64,000 nucleotides of DNA from Rhizobiaceae bacterium (GTDB lineage: Bacteria; Pseudomonadota; Alphaproteobacteria; Rhizobiales; Rhizobiaceae). The translations under genes and the position numbers were made by a program. Under the pieces are notes generated by a model that did not search any database, was not told the origin of the DNA, and worked only from the letters and a program-made list of their open reading frames with translations. The first letter of the stretch is position 1. The number at the start of each line of letters is the position of its first letter. Positions 8,658-18,359 of this stretch are shown here, piece after piece. Location: contig JARGOF010000004.1 in NCBI GenBank assembly GCA_029212415.1, forward strand, positions 62,001 to 126,000, in the 5' to 3' direction.

Positions 8658-9854
8658 TCAGCTCCAGCCGCCGCCATAGGTTCGGTAGAAGACATGCAGA
8701 CCGATTCGGCCAACCTTCTTCATTTTCCTGGCCCATTTCGGACGCACATAGATTGCGTGATAATGGGTTGAGGAGCCCACTTCATCCAGCCAGATCTTGC
8801 CGGCTGTCACTGCCATGGCAACATCACTGGCAACCGACCAGTGGTATTTCGAACCGACACGATCGCGGACGCCGTCACAGGCAAAGGAGAACTGGCAACG
8901 GTTGCGCCAGCGTTTGTTCTGATAAACCACACCGCAGATGGTGTTGGGATAGGCGGGATTGCGGACGCGATTGAGAATCACCTGAGCCACAGCTGCCTGG
9001 CCTTTGACCGGTTCACCGCGCGCTTCAAAATAGACGCCTGCGGCAAGACAACGCTGTTCAGCTGAAGAGAAAGCCTTGGCAGGCAAGGCGTGGCCGGCCC
9101 ATGCGTGATCGTTTTTGAGAATCGGCGGGAAAAAGCGGCCCTGCTGCGTTTCATTTTTCAACAACGAAGCAAAGGGAGACGTGCTGGCATAGTCCGGCTC
9201 GACGGGCGCATAGGCTGTTGCCAGAATATCGGCATTGTCATTTGTCACCAATTTGGCCAGCATTGCCGGCATTTCGCTGGATTGGGTCACGGACGGTTTG
9301 CTGTGGAAGGCGGTCGCGATTTGTACTTCCCGGCCCTGCAGGTCCGGTTTGATGAATGCCATTTCGAGATGATCTGCCAATTTTGTCGGCGTCATCAGAC
9401 TGCTGCGTTTGAGAACCGATCCGGCGGAAAAGTCTTTCGGCGGCGCAACGGGCGTGATGTCGATGACACGGCCGCGCTTTAGAGAGCGTGTGACGCGATC
9501 CTCATCCGGGCGCGCATCCCTCACACCAACCTTTTGGCGGAATGCAATGGTCTGTCCGTTGGGCGTCTTGATCCCCGTGCCATTGAGCGTCGATCCGGTT
9601 TTGATCGGATCAGAAAACGTCATTTCAGCGTTGTGGATGGATCCCGCCGGTGCCGTGACCAGATAGGTCTGCCATCGGGCTGTGCCGCTGTCCGCGCCTG
9701 ACAACAGGCTGGCCATATCGGAAAATGCAATGGGAGACGTCGAGATCAGAAAAATCACTGCCCCGGTTAGATACGGAGCCGACCCGCTGCGACCAAACAA
9801 TGCAAGCCGACCCAAAGAGGCTAATCCCTTACGCAATACTCTACTCCATAGCAC
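8658..9854 (-). CDS. SleB-family cell wall hydrolase
   Basis: The 398-residue protein has an N-terminal hydrophobic segment (about residues 25-45), a long low-complexity linker and a C-terminal SleB (Hydrolase_2) domain starting near residue 265. The core EQRCLAAGVYFEARGEP-VKGQAAVAQVILNRV contains the glutamate used by this lytic-transglycosylase-like fold. Related proteins in alphaproteobacteria cut peptidoglycan in the periplasm. The GTG at 9854 has a weak ribosome site; starting at GTG keeps the membrane-targeting segment. It is preceded by the der region but separated by 190 bases that include a strong hairpin. Confidence 0.85.
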   Translation of the reverse strand: MLWSRVLRKGLASLGRLALFGRSGSAPYLTGAVIFLISTSPIAFSDMASLLSGADSGTARWQTYLVTAPAGSIHNAEMTFSDPIKTGSTLNGTGIKTPNGQTIAFRQKVGVRDARPDEDRVTRSLKRGRVIDITPVAPPKDFSAGSVLKRSSLMTPTKLADHLEMAFIKPDLQGREVQIATAFHSKPSVTQSSEMPAMLAKLVTNDNADILATAYAPVEPDYASTSPFASLLKNETQQGRFFPPILKNDHAWAGHALPAKAFSSAEQRCLAAGVYFEARGEPVKGQAAVAQVILNRVRNPAYPNTICGVVYQNKRWRNRCQFSFACDGVRDRVGSKYHWSVASDVAMAVTAGKIWLDEVGSSTHYHAIYVRPKWARKMKKVGRIGLHVFYRTYGGGWS

Positions 9855-9971
9855 TCTTACAAAACATCATTGTCGCGATGATGGAGTATTAACCTTTATG
9901 GAGCGTTAATGGGGCGAAGCAGATTTTATCTGTGTTTTGTCGATAACAAATTGTATCGAAGCCACTGATGG

Positions 9972-10004
9972 GGTTTGCAAGGCCACCAAGCGCCCTTGCA
10001 AACC
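9972..10004 (-). terminator. 11-bp stem-loop after der
   Basis: Arms GGTTTGCAAGG and CCTTGCAAACC pair perfectly around an 11-base loop, about 40 bases after the der stop codon. There is no U-run on either strand, so intrinsic termination is not certain; it may protect the 3' end of the der transcript. Confidence 0.45.
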
Positions 10005-10045
10005 ACTCAAAGAGCCGGTTTTCAAATATTGTCCAGTACGGTTCG

Positions 10046-11464
10046 CTATCTGCGTTTTTTCTTCGGCGCGAAGGGATTATCGCCTTTGCGCATGGAGATG
10101 CGCAGGGGTACGCCCGGCATGTCGAAATCTTCACGCAATCCATTGATCAGGTAGCGGCTGTAGGATTCAGGCAGAGCCTCCGGCCGCGTGCAGGAAATTA
10201 CAAACCCCGGCGGCCGCGCCTTGATCTGCGTCATGTATTTCATGCGGATGCGGCGCCCGGAAACGGCGGGTGGTGGATGACGGATCTGCATCGAGTCGAG
10301 CCAGCGATTGAGCTTGGCTGTGGAAATCCGCTTGTTCCAGGTTCTGTGCGTATCGACAATCGCCTTCATCAGGTCTTCGAGACCCACCCCGGTCAACCCG
10401 GAAATCGGCACGGCACGAATACCGCGTATCTGCGGCAGCAGACGCTCGGTTTCCTCTCTGAGCATGGAGAGGGTTTCCTGCCGGTTTTCGATCATGTCCC
10501 ACTTGTTGAACGCAATGACAGGTGCCCTGCCCTCGCGAACCACAAGGTCGACAATCTGCAAATCCTGTTTTTCAAAGGGAATGTCGGCATCCAGAACGAT
10601 CACCACAACTTCGGCAAATCGAATGGCGCGCAAGGCATCGGCCACGGACAGTTTTTCAAGTTTTTCCTGAACCCGGGCCTTGCGACGCAGTCCGGCCGTA
10701 TCGAACATCTTGATCCGCCGGCCCTTCCAGTCCCATTCAACGGAAATGGAGTCACGGGTAATGCCCGCTTCCGGTCCGGTGAGCAGACGTTCTTCCCCCA
10801 GAAAGCGGTTTATCAGCGTCGACTTGCCGGCATTAGGCCTGCCTACAATGGCAACCCGCATCGGTTTGCTCTCATCGTAGGTATCAACTTCTTCGTCGTC
10901 TTCACTGTCCGTCGGGCTGATATCAATATTGGCAACCGCCACATCATCGGCAGAGCCAAAGGCCATTTCCTCGCCAATGGCGGCCACGATGGCGTCACGC
11001 AGATCAAGCATGCCTTCACCGTGCTCGGCTGAAATCGGGCAAGGTTCACCCAGACCCAATCGATAGGCGTCGTAAAGACTGCTTTCGGCGCCTCGGGCCT
11101 CCGCTTTGTTGGCGACCAGCACCACCGGCCTGCCGCGTTTGCGCAGGATGACGGCAAGTGTTTCATCGACCGGGGTCAGGCCCAGTTTGGCGTCGATCAG
11201 AAACAAGGTCATGTCGGCTTCGTCGATGGCAGCTTCCGTCTGGGCGCGCATCCGGCCTTCCAGCGTGTCGGGCCCTGTCTCTTCCAGCCCGGCCGTATCG
11301 ATAATGCCGAATTTGAGGTCAATCAGTCGGGCGTTGCCCGGACGACGGTCGCGAGTCACACCTGGCGTATCGTCGACAAGCGCAAGTTTACGCCCGGACA
11401 GCCGGTTGAACAGGGTCGACTTGCCGACATTGGGACGACCGACAATGGCAACGGTAAAACTCAT
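10046..11464 (-). CDS. der: Ribosome assembly GTPase Der (EngA)
   Basis: Der is a double GTPase needed for 50S ribosomal subunit maturation. Both G domains are visible: G1 motifs [12 protein letters not shown] near residue 8 and [12 protein letters not shown] near residue 210, with [13 protein letters not shown] and NKWD or NKAE specificity motifs. The C-terminal KH-like domain ends in a basic tail (FAPKKKRR). Length 472 fits the family. It lies 38 bases downstream of the YfgM-like gene, as in the yfgM-bamB-der region of many proteobacteria. Confidence 0.97.
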   Translation of the reverse strand: MSFTVAIVGRPNVGKSTLFNRLSGRKLALVDDTPGVTRDRRPGNARLIDLKFGIIDTAGLEETGPDTLEGRMRAQTEAAIDEADMTLFLIDAKLGLTPVDETLAVILRKRGRPVVLVANKAEARGAESSLYDAYRLGLGEPCPISAEHGEGMLDLRDAIVAAIGEEMAFGSADDVAVANIDISPTDSEDDEEVDTYDESKPMRVAIVGRPNAGKSTLINRFLGEERLLTGPEAGITRDSISVEWDWKGRRIKMFDTAGLRRKARVQEKLEKLSVADALRAIRFAEVVVIVLDADIPFEKQDLQIVDLVVREGRAPVIAFNKWDMIENRQETLSMLREETERLLPQIRGIRAVPISGLTGVGLEDLMKAIVDTHRTWNKRISTAKLNRWLDSMQIRHPPPAVSGRRIRMKYMTQIKARPPGFVISCTRPEALPESYSRYLINGLREDFDMPGVPLRISMRKGDNPFAPKKKRR

Positions 11465-11501
11465 TCATATTTCCAGTCGTAAAAACGGCCGGCAAAATTG
11501 C

Positions 11502-12176
11502 TCAGGACTGCTGTCCAGCCTTGCCGCTTGCCGTAATAATATCAAGCATGATACCGGCCCGTTGCGAAACGCCGGCAGGAACGCCCGTGTCTCCTGCAAT
11601 CAGATCGAACCATTCCCGTGCTTTTGCATAATCGCCAGCCTTCCAGGCAGCCAGCCCCAGGGCTTCGCGCGCAGAATGACGCATCGGATTTTCACCGCCA
11701 CTGAGTTTTTCGACCTGCGCGGCCACATCCTCATAGGAACCATGGTCGACCAGAAGATAGCCGGCCTTGATGCGCGCAATATCGCGCACAGATGCAGGTA
11801 CACTACCATCATTTCCGATCGTCGAGAAATCCGAAATCGCCGCCTGAAAATCGCCCGTGTCCACCAAGACTGTCGCCGCGCGCATGCGCGCCAGAACCGA
11901 ATAGGAACCGTAACCTTCCTTTTCCAGCTGGCGCAGAGCCGTCAGGGCTTCTTCCTGCTGGCCTTCACGGGCAAGATTGAGCGCTGCCAGGAATGTATCG
12001 CCGGATTTTGAGGCCTTGCTCGAACTCCAGTAATCATACCCGCGGTCTGCCGCAGTGCCGACAACGATCAATGCTGCAAGAGCGATAATGTACTTGCCGA
12101 AGCGCTTCCAGATGGATTGCATCCGGTCTGAACGCAGCTCTTCGTCAACTTCGCGGATAAAACTGTCGTCTGACAT
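11502..12176 (-). CDS. YfgM-like membrane-anchored TPR protein
   Basis: This protein of about 224 residues has a short cytoplasmic N-terminus (DDSFIREVDEELRSDRMQSIWKRFGKYI), one membrane helix and a periplasmic tetratricopeptide-like region. This layout matches YfgM, a periplasmic chaperone-associated partner of the SecYEG translocon. The conserved link to der supports this. ATG 12176 was chosen; a GTG three codons upstream (12185) is possible. It probably forms an operon with der. Confidence 0.8.
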   Translation of the reverse strand: MSDDSFIREVDEELRSDRMQSIWKRFGKYIIALAALIVVGTAADRGYDYWSSSKASKSGDTFLAALNLAREGQQEEALTALRQLEKEGYGSYSVLARMRAATVLVDTGDFQAAISDFSTIGNDGSVPASVRDIARIKAGYLLVDHGSYEDVAAQVEKLSGGENPMRHSAREALGLAAWKAGDYAKAREWFDLIAGDTGVPAGVSQRAGIMLDIITASGKAGQQS

Positions 12177-12419
12177 ATCATTCACCGGGTGGCCCGGCCC
12201 TCAACTTGATGCAGGCAATTTGCCCAGCCGTGTTGTTCTTGTTGTTTCAGTCGGGCCTTGTAACCGATTTTGCGCCGCATGTAAGGGAAAATGTCAAATT
12301 AGAGCGGTTCAGGACCAAATGCTTCCATTTGATCGCCAACGCGCAAACAAAAAAACACAGATGTCACGAGACCATCCGCAATCCGTCAATCGGTCAGTTG
12401 CAGGGCGTTTGCGTCTTTT

Positions 12420-13004
12420 TCAAGACGCTATGGGTGCCACGCCAATCAGCCATTCGTGCAATTTCCAAACGAAAAGGACATAGGCGAGCAGACCGACGAC
12501 GATCACCATGATGTCGTTGCGCACAGGTGGCTTGACTGCGGGCACCCCTTCACCGGCAACCACGCGGCCCTTTTCCGATATCCGGTCAACAATTGCCCAG
12601 ATCAGGAAGGAGCCGAAGAGCAGCAGGGAAGCAAGATCGCCATTGGCCATCAAATGCGCCAAAGCCCATAGTTTGACCGACAGCAGCATCGGATGTTTGG
12701 CCGCCACCTTGATCCTGCTGACAGGCAGGCTGGATGCGGCCAGAAAAATGAAGGAGAACAGCATCAACAGCAGGGCGATATGGCTCATCCACGTTGGCGG
12801 TGTGTAGACGATCGGACCTTCGTAACGCGCGATGGAAAAGCCCCAGATGATCAATCCGAGCCCGAGGAAGGCAAGCAGCGAATAGAAACCTTTCCAGGCA
12901 TTCTCGCCACGCTGCGCAATCATCCGTTGGCGAAATTCAGGTGCTGAAATCCTGACGGAATGCACACCAAGAAAAATCACCAGTCCCAATATCAGCCAGA
13001 CCAT
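12420..13004 (-). CDS. NnrU family membrane protein
   Basis: This 194-residue protein has five to six hydrophobic segments and the NnrU-type N-terminus (LGLVIFLGVHSVRI) and the conserved AAKHPMLLSVKLWALAHLMANGD segment split over its middle, in which histidines may bind haem. NnrU proteins were named for a link to nitric oxide and nitrite metabolism in rhizobia and relatives, but many members, including isomerases of carotenoid type, occur outside that context. The start ATG 13004 has a strong GGAGGA site. No denitrification genes are nearby. Confidence 0.85.
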   Translation of the reverse strand: MVWLILGLVIFLGVHSVRISAPEFRQRMIAQRGENAWKGFYSLLAFLGLGLIIWGFSIARYEGPIVYTPPTWMSHIALLLMLFSFIFLAASSLPVSRIKVAAKHPMLLSVKLWALAHLMANGDLASLLLFGSFLIWAIVDRISEKGRVVAGEGVPAVKPPVRNDIMVIVVGLLAYVLFVWKLHEWLIGVAPIAS

Positions 13005-13131
13005 TACATCCTCCTCCCGCCCGAAGTGGGCTTGACTATTGTTCTTTGGGCCCGAAGTCCTGGAACAGACAAACAGGCGCGCCCTCCGATCCGCACTTGC
13101 GTCGCATTTTGTACAGACCTAGCATGCTTAC

Positions 13132-13464
13132 ATGACAATTGATCTGGAAATTGCAAGAAACAGGCTTTCCCGGCGCAAGGCCGAACTCGAGGAATTGTCT
13201 CGGCTTTCGGAAGGCTCGCGGTCCACAGTGATGCTCGATCAGCAGGCTGTCGGGCGGTTGTCGCGGATGGATTCCATGCAACAGCAGGCGATGGCAGAGG
13301 CGCAGGAGCGGGCGCGCCAACGTGATCTGCTGCGCATTGAAATGGCCGAGCGCCGTATCAACGAAGGCGACTACGGCTATTGCGATGGTTGTGACAACGA
13401 AATTCCGGACAAACGCCTTGAAATCGACCCAATGGCTGAGAAATGTGTGCAATGCGCATCGTGA
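13132..13464 (+). CDS. Small DksA/TraR-type zinc-finger protein
   Basis: This 110-residue protein has a helical N-terminal part (about 80 residues, probably a short coiled coil) and a C-terminal C4 zinc finger of the spacing CX2CX17CX2C (YCDGCDNEIP to EKCVQC). DksA-type proteins enter the secondary channel of RNA polymerase and alter initiation. The member here is shorter than E. coli DksA, and the acidic tip motif of true DksA is not clearly present, so a TraR-like or unrelated regulatory role is possible. Confidence 0.8.
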   Translation: MTIDLEIARNRLSRRKAELEELSRLSEGSRSTVMLDQQAVGRLSRMDSMQQQAMAEAQERARQRDLLRIEMAERRINEGDYGYCDGCDNEIPDKRLEIDPMAEKCVQCAS

Positions 13465-13570
13465 TTCTGCTGCACGTCACGTGAATGTCATGCGCAAAGC
13501 AAGGCAGTCCTGCTATTCTTTGATTATGTGATTCTCCACTGATACAGCTGCGCCAAACCTCCATTTGTTT

Positions 13571-14608
13571 ATGGACCTATCCATCGCCAAGGTTGAAAAT
13601 TCCGTGTCCTTTCGTCGTCCCCTGTTGCTGAGCCTCATCCTCTGCGTCGCCACCATCTCTCCGCCTGCCTCGTCGCCTGCATGGGCAAAAGAACACGCCG
13701 GCAAACAATTTGTCATTGTGTCTTTCGACGGCGCTCACAACAATGCCCTGTGGGACAAAAGCCGGTCCATTGCCAAGCGCACCGGTGCGCAATTTACCTA
13801 TTTCCTTTCCTGCACATTCCTGATGACCCGCAAGAACCGCGCCACCTATCATGCGCCGGGGCAAAAGGTCGGGCGGTCGAATGTGGGGTTTGCGGCCAAT
13901 GAACCGGAGGTCCGACGGCGGCTGGAGCATATCTGGACAGCCCGGGCGGAAGGGCACGAGATTGCCAGTCATGGCTGCGGCCATTTTGATGGGAAAGGCT
14001 GGAGCCAGCAGGACTGGACAGCTGAATTGTCCGCCTTTTCACTGGCGCTCGACAAGGCATGGCAGCGCATCGGTGCGGCAAAGGCCGAGCCGGAAGGCTG
14101 GAGCGACTTTGCCCGCCGGGACATTGTTGGTTTTCGCGCACCCTACCTGTCCGTCAATGGCAATATGACCGCGGCACTCAAGCAGGCAGGCTATGCTTAT
14201 GACGCAAGCGGCGTCTCAAGAGGCCCGGCCATGCCGCGTCAGATCGGCGACTTCATAACCTTCGATCTGCCGCTCATCAACGAAGGCCCGAAAAACCGCC
14301 GGGTGATCGCCATGGATTACAATCTGTTTGTGCGCCATTCAGGCGGGCTGGAAAACGCCTCAAAATCAGCCCTCTATGAGGAGCGCAGTTACGGCGCATT
14401 CCGCAAGGCCTTTGATGAACAATATCAGGGAGAACGCAGGCCGCTGCAGTTGGGATTTCACTTTGTGGAAATGAATGGCGGCGCCTATTGGCGTGCAATG
14501 GAACGCCTTTTGAACGACGTGTGCGGACTGCCGGATGTGGCCTGCGTTTCCTACCGCGACGCCATTGAGCAGATGAAGCTGCAGCAACCCGGCGATGGCG
14601 GCGCATAG
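13571..14608 (+). CDS. Polysaccharide deacetylase family protein (secreted)
   Basis: The 345-residue protein has a signal peptide (about residues 15-39, ending SSPAWA) and a NodB-like domain. The catalytic aspartate is in VSFDGAHNN (residue 53), the metal-binding histidines in ASHGCGHFDG, and the RAPY segment in VGFRAPYLSVNG. The usual second aspartate of the FDD motif is replaced, as in many members. It should act on an acetylated glycan in the periplasm or outside the cell; the substrate is unknown. Start ATG 13571; a TTG two codons upstream is also open. Confidence 0.82.
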   Translation: MDLSIAKVENSVSFRRPLLLSLILCVATISPPASSPAWAKEHAGKQFVIVSFDGAHNNALWDKSRSIAKRTGAQFTYFLSCTFLMTRKNRATYHAPGQKVGRSNVGFAANEPEVRRRLEHIWTARAEGHEIASHGCGHFDGKGWSQQDWTAELSAFSLALDKAWQRIGAAKAEPEGWSDFARRDIVGFRAPYLSVNGNMTAALKQAGYAYDASGVSRGPAMPRQIGDFITFDLPLINEGPKNRRVIAMDYNLFVRHSGGLENASKSALYEERSYGAFRKAFDEQYQGERRPLQLGFHFVEMNGGAYWRAMERLLNDVCGLPDVACVSYRDAIEQMKLQQPGDGGA

Positions 14609-14644
14609 AGCACGCTTTCCACCGGCAGGTTTTTAAACGTCATC

Positions 14645-14671
14645 ACTGGCCAATCGCCCCTGATGGCCAGT
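14645..14671. terminator. Stem-loop between convergent genes
   Basis: Perfect arms ACTGGCCA and TGGCCAGT around an 11-base loop lie between the convergent deacetylase and bacA genes. There is no clear U-run, so it may work as a weak or two-way terminator. Confidence 0.35.
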
Positions 14672-14770
14672 CAAACGACGAACAACATGCCGTTAGGACC
14701 ATCTCATGGCAAGCAGCCGGGCAGCGTGATCACACCCTCCGGCTGACATCTCAAATGCACGCTGTATAAA

Positions 14771-16060
14771 TCAGGGTTTTTCCGCCTCGATCTCCGCGGC
14801 GAGCGGGTTTGCTGTTGAATCGATGCGTGCGAGATATTCCGCATCGATATCCGGGAGTGGTTGATCCAGGATCGCCGCTTCAAAGGCCATCAGGCGTTTA
14901 TGGATCGACAGGAGTTCAACGATCGTCGTCCACGAATTGACAAGATACTGGAAGGACGAGCTGACCTGGCTGAAGGCGGTCAGAATCTGCTGGATCAGGC
15001 CCAAAGTCACCTTTCCGGCCACAATGGTCGGAACAAGGATGAAGTAGGCAAAGATATTGTCTGCCTGAAGATAGAATCCCCGTGCAATGTTGAAATACAT
15101 GTAGTGAAAATACAGCCGGAAATAATTTTTGCGAACATTGTTGAAAAGTTCAGCCACCGTTGGCGGCTGCGCACGATCCGGATCATCCTCGCCATACACC
15201 AGTTCCTTGCGGTAGGCCGCTTCGACACGCTGGTTTCTGAATTCCAGGCCCGGAAGTTTGATACCGACGACTGACAGGAGAATTGTACCAAACAGTGACC
15301 AGAAAATGGCTGCCGTGAACAATGGGGCGGGGATGGCCCCGATGATTGGCAGTTCGGTCACAGATGACGAAAGACTCCACAGGACAGGTAGAAAGGCAAA
15401 CAATGTCATGATGGAATCGACCATGCTGACACCCAGACCTTCCATGATCCCGGCAAAGCGCATGGTGTCTTCCTGCACACGCTGTGATGCGCCTTCGATA
15501 TGGCGTACCTGCTCCCATCTGGACATGTAGTAATTGTTCATGGCGGTGCGCCAGCGGAAAATATAGTGGCTGACCAGAAACCGCGTCGCAACAAAAACCG
15601 CCATCGCCATGAAGGCGATGTGACCGAAGGTCAGGATCAAACCGTAAAGATCGGCGGAGGTCACAGTGCCCTTTCCTTCCAGGGCTGACTGAACCGAATC
15701 GAAAAACGGTCGACGCCAATTGTTCAACGCAACGGAAACCTGAACCGAAAAATAGGTCGAAAACAGAATGAGTGCGGAGCCCAGTACCGACCAGCGAAAC
15801 CAGGGATGTGGGCTATACCACGACCAAAAGGCCGCAAAGAGTGCAACTGCAACCGCATAATAGACGTAGAACCAAAGAAAACTTTGTGTCCAGAAATATT
15901 GAATGCCTACAACCGGCGGCTGATCCGGCGGCGGGAACGAGAAACCCAGCATCGTGCCAATGGCTGTGCCGTAAATGTACCAGAGGAAGGCACAGGCCAG
16001 CGCCCATGCGATTGCCGAAAGGAAAAACCACTTCGGCTGTGGGAAGAATGATTTGAACAC
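14771..16060 (-). CDS. bacA: BacA/SbmA-type peptide antibiotic transporter
   Basis: This 429-residue inner-membrane protein has about seven to eight membrane segments and the SbmA/BacA signature regions ([15 protein letters not shown] at the N-terminus, [45 protein letters not shown]). Members import peptides such as NCR and Bac7 peptides using the proton gradient; in rhizobia BacA is needed for symbiosis or persistence. The start is a GTG at 16060. The C-terminus (EIEAEKP) is of normal length. It is apparently monocistronic. Confidence 0.93.
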   Translation of the reverse strand: MFKSFFPQPKWFFLSAIAWALACAFLWYIYGTAIGTMLGFSFPPPDQPPVVGIQYFWTQSFLWFYVYYAVAVALFAAFWSWYSPHPWFRWSVLGSALILFSTYFSVQVSVALNNWRRPFFDSVQSALEGKGTVTSADLYGLILTFGHIAFMAMAVFVATRFLVSHYIFRWRTAMNNYYMSRWEQVRHIEGASQRVQEDTMRFAGIMEGLGVSMVDSIMTLFAFLPVLWSLSSSVTELPIIGAIPAPLFTAAIFWSLFGTILLSVVGIKLPGLEFRNQRVEAAYRKELVYGEDDPDRAQPPTVAELFNNVRKNYFRLYFHYMYFNIARGFYLQADNIFAYFILVPTIVAGKVTLGLIQQILTAFSQVSSSFQYLVNSWTTIVELLSIHKRLMAFEAAILDQPLPDIDAEYLARIDSTANPLAAEIEAEKP

Positions 16061-16206
16061 GTTGGCTTCTTTCGCTGTATCACGCCAAAGGTCTTTGACA
16101 TGTAACCCTGGTTTTCATTTGACCGCGACCGGCCCGAAAGGCCGCCGCATGTCCATTTGCTTCAATCCCATAGGTATGGCCGAAAAGGGGTCGGCTTCGA
16201 TCACAA

Positions 16207-17385
16207 TTATGTGCCCTTGGCGTTTGCATTGGCCATCATCGCGAAAAGTGCCGCCACCACAAGGGCTAATGCGGCCACAAGACTTCCCGATGTGTAATTG
16301 CCGGACAATTCAGCGAGATAGCCGGCAATCAGCGGCCCGATGATCTGTCCGGTGCCAAAAGCCGCCGTCATCAGCGCCAGCGCCTTGCGTGGTGCATAGG
16401 GCGCCATCAGCCGGCCTATCTGAAGACCATAGGCTGTCACCACAACGAAGGTGAGGCCGAGCAAGGCACCGCCCAGAAACGGCCCGACAGGTGACGGCAA
16501 GACGACGCTTGCCGCAACGCCGCAAGCTTCAACCAGGCATCCGGCTACGAATGTGGCAAAAAGTCCAAACCGCCGACGGCATGGCGCCCAGAGCACAAGA
16601 GAGACAGCTGCTGCCGTGCCGGTTACCAACCAGACCCAGCCTTCCAGCGGCGATTGCCCCTGCCCCTCCCGCACGATGGCCACAAGAAAGGTTGCCGTGA
16701 CGATATAGCCAAGACCAAACAGACCATAGGCGATGGTGATGAACACAAGACCGCGGTCCCAGACCAGAGGCCGTTCACGTTTGCCGTGGACACCGGGCAG
16801 CGGATCGACACGCACCAAAAGCACAGCAGCAATCGTGCCAAGCAGCGCCAGCCCTGCGGCGGCAAACCAGCCGGTCGTCCAGTGACTGTCGAGATGTGTC
16901 AGAACCAACAACAGCAGGGCTGAACAGACCAGCCCGACACCAACGCCGCCAAAATGCAGTTTCTGAAGATCATCGCGGCCAGCCGCCTGCAAATGACTGA
17001 ACACGATGGTTGAACCGAAGACCATCACGAAGGCGCTGGCAATTCCCGCGGCCAAACGAATGATCGAGAGCGACCAGACCTCATGGGCAAAGGGCATGGC
17101 GAAAAGCAGGATGGTCGTGGCCAGCAGGCCGGCGGCAAAAACCGATCGCTCGCGGCCTGCCGCCCAGCCTTGCGACGCCAGAATGGCGCCAAGCAGATAG
17201 CCGACATAATTGGATGAGGCAATCAGACCGGCCTGATAGGCGTTGAGAAACAATCCGTCCATCAGATCAGGCAGCAGCGGCGTATAGACAAAGCGTCCAA
17301 GCCCCATGGCCACCGCCATGGCAACAAGGCCGCCAAGCGCCAGTCTGATCACAGAGTTGTCCGTAGGGGTGCTGGAAGGGGTCAT
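16207..17385 (-). CDS. YbfB/YjiJ family MFS transporter
   Basis: This 392-residue protein has about 12 membrane helices and the YbfB/YjiJ start (LALGGLVAMAVAMGLGRFVYTPLLPDLM), with GQIIGPLIAGYLAELSGNY near the end. The family belongs to the major facilitator superfamily; substrates are unknown, possibly efflux of small molecules. It is divergent from the ArsR gene across a 200-base region that carries a likely ArsR operator, so the two could share control. Confidence 0.88.
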   Translation of the reverse strand: MTPSSTPTDNSVIRLALGGLVAMAVAMGLGRFVYTPLLPDLMDGLFLNAYQAGLIASSNYVGYLLGAILASQGWAAGRERSVFAAGLLATTILLFAMPFAHEVWSLSIIRLAAGIASAFVMVFGSTIVFSHLQAAGRDDLQKLHFGGVGVGLVCSALLLLVLTHLDSHWTTGWFAAAGLALLGTIAAVLLVRVDPLPGVHGKRERPLVWDRGLVFITIAYGLFGLGYIVTATFLVAIVREGQGQSPLEGWVWLVTGTAAAVSLVLWAPCRRRFGLFATFVAGCLVEACGVAASVVLPSPVGPFLGGALLGLTFVVVTAYGLQIGRLMAPYAPRKALALMTAAFGTGQIIGPLIAGYLAELSGNYTSGSLVAALALVVAALFAMMANANAKGT

Positions 17386-17533
17386 CCGGGTCTTCTATCG
17401 GCCATTAACATGCGCGTGCTATCGCACCCCTGAGCGCGCCGTGCAAGACATCCCATGCGATCTGGTTTTGCCACGCACCAAGGGACCGGCAAGGCGAACG
17501 GAGATGGCAAAGTCGATGTCTGCAGGACGGTGC

Positions 17534-17565
17534 TTGACATGCTTCATTGTTTAACATATCTGTTA
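17534..17565 (+). promoter_or_regulatory. Promoter and putative operator of the arsR-type operon
   Basis: A perfect -35 box TTGACA lies at 17534-17539. After a 17-base spacer comes TATCTG (17557-17562), a weak -10 box. The -10 box sits inside the inverted repeat TAACA-TATC-TGTTA (17552-17565). An ArsR-family repressor bound there would block RNA polymerase, which is the usual autoregulatory layout. The palindrome assignment is inferred. Confidence 0.55.
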
Positions 17566-17585
17566 TTTAACTTATGAGGCAATCA

Positions 17586-17921
17586 ATGAATGTACAGACC
17601 ATATTTTCGGCACTGTCAGACCCCACCCGGTTTGCGATCGTCGAACAACTTTTGCAGGACGGCGACCAGACGGCCGGCTCTCTGGCAGAGCCCTTCAACA
17701 TTTCCAAACCTGCGGTCTCGCGCCATCTCAAGGTGCTGGAGGACGCGGGAATCATTGAACGACGCATTGACCGCCAGTTCCGCTCGTTTCGCATTCGACC
17801 GGCAAGCCTGCGTGCGGTGGACGACTGGATCGGCCGCTACCGGCAGTTCTGGCAGACTTCATTCGACCGACTGGAAAAAGTGATTGCGCAGGAGGAGAGC
17901 AAAAATGGCAACCGTGACTGA
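17586..17921 (+). CDS. ArsR-family transcriptional repressor
   Basis: This 111-residue winged-helix regulator carries the motif SKPAVSRHLKVLEDAGII, the recognition helix and turn of the group that controls SRPBCC genes. No metal-binding cysteine pair is present, so it is not an arsenic sensor. The start ATG 17586 has a TGAGG site six bases upstream; the in-frame ATG at 17574 would be only about 12 bases after the -10 box. Its 3' end overlaps the next gene by 17 bases, showing one operon. Confidence 0.92.
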   Translation: MNVQTIFSALSDPTRFAIVEQLLQDGDQTAGSLAEPFNISKPAVSRHLKVLEDAGIIERRIDRQFRSFRIRPASLRAVDDWIGRYRQFWQTSFDRLEKVIAQEESKNGNRD

Positions 17922-18351
17922 CGACAAGATCCTGGTGATTGAACGGGTCATTGCGACAACACCCGAAAGGCTTTTTGATGCCTGGGTGCAACCCGACTTG
18001 CTGGTGCAATGGTGGGGACCTGAGGGCATGTCCACCCCGAAACACCAGATGGATGTGCGCGAGGGCGGCGCCTGGGAGACGACCATGCGCAATGCCGATG
18101 GCGGCGAACATGTGTGCTGCGGCACCTACAGGACAATCGACCGTCCAAACCGTCTGGTGTTCAGTTGGGCATGGAAACAGCCGGACGGAAGCCAGGGCGA
18201 GGTCACCGAAGTCTGCGTGACCTTCACAGCTGTTGCCGGCGGCACAAGAATGGTCCTGGACCAGCGTGCATTTGCCGATGTGCCCGCCAGAGACAACCAT
18301 GGCATGGGCTGGAATTCCAGCTTCAATTGCCTCGAACAATTGTTTGCCTGA
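17905..18351 (+). CDS. SRPBCC (AHSA1) domain protein
   Basis: This 148-residue protein has the AHSA1 helix-grip fold signature: LVIERVIATTPERLFDAWV at the start, LLVQWWGPEGMS, then a GTYRTIDRPNRLVFSW beta region and the C-terminal helix NSSFNCLEQLF. The fold has a deep ligand pocket; the ligand is unknown. The ATG at 17905 has GGAGGAG eight bases upstream. ArsR-SRPBCC pairs are common; the repressor probably responds to the same condition as this protein. Confidence 0.92.
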   Translation: MATVTDDKILVIERVIATTPERLFDAWVQPDLLVQWWGPEGMSTPKHQMDVREGGAWETTMRNADGGEHVCCGTYRTIDRPNRLVFSWAWKQPDGSQGEVTEVCVTFTAVAGGTRMVLDQRAFADVPARDNHGMGWNSSFNCLEQLFA

Positions 18352-18359
18352 GGAACGGA

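Noticed and set aside
9968..11032. 354-codon open frame opposite der
   Set aside because: It lies on the other strand of the well-supported der gene and lacks any recognisable domain; GC-rich genomes often give such shadow frames.
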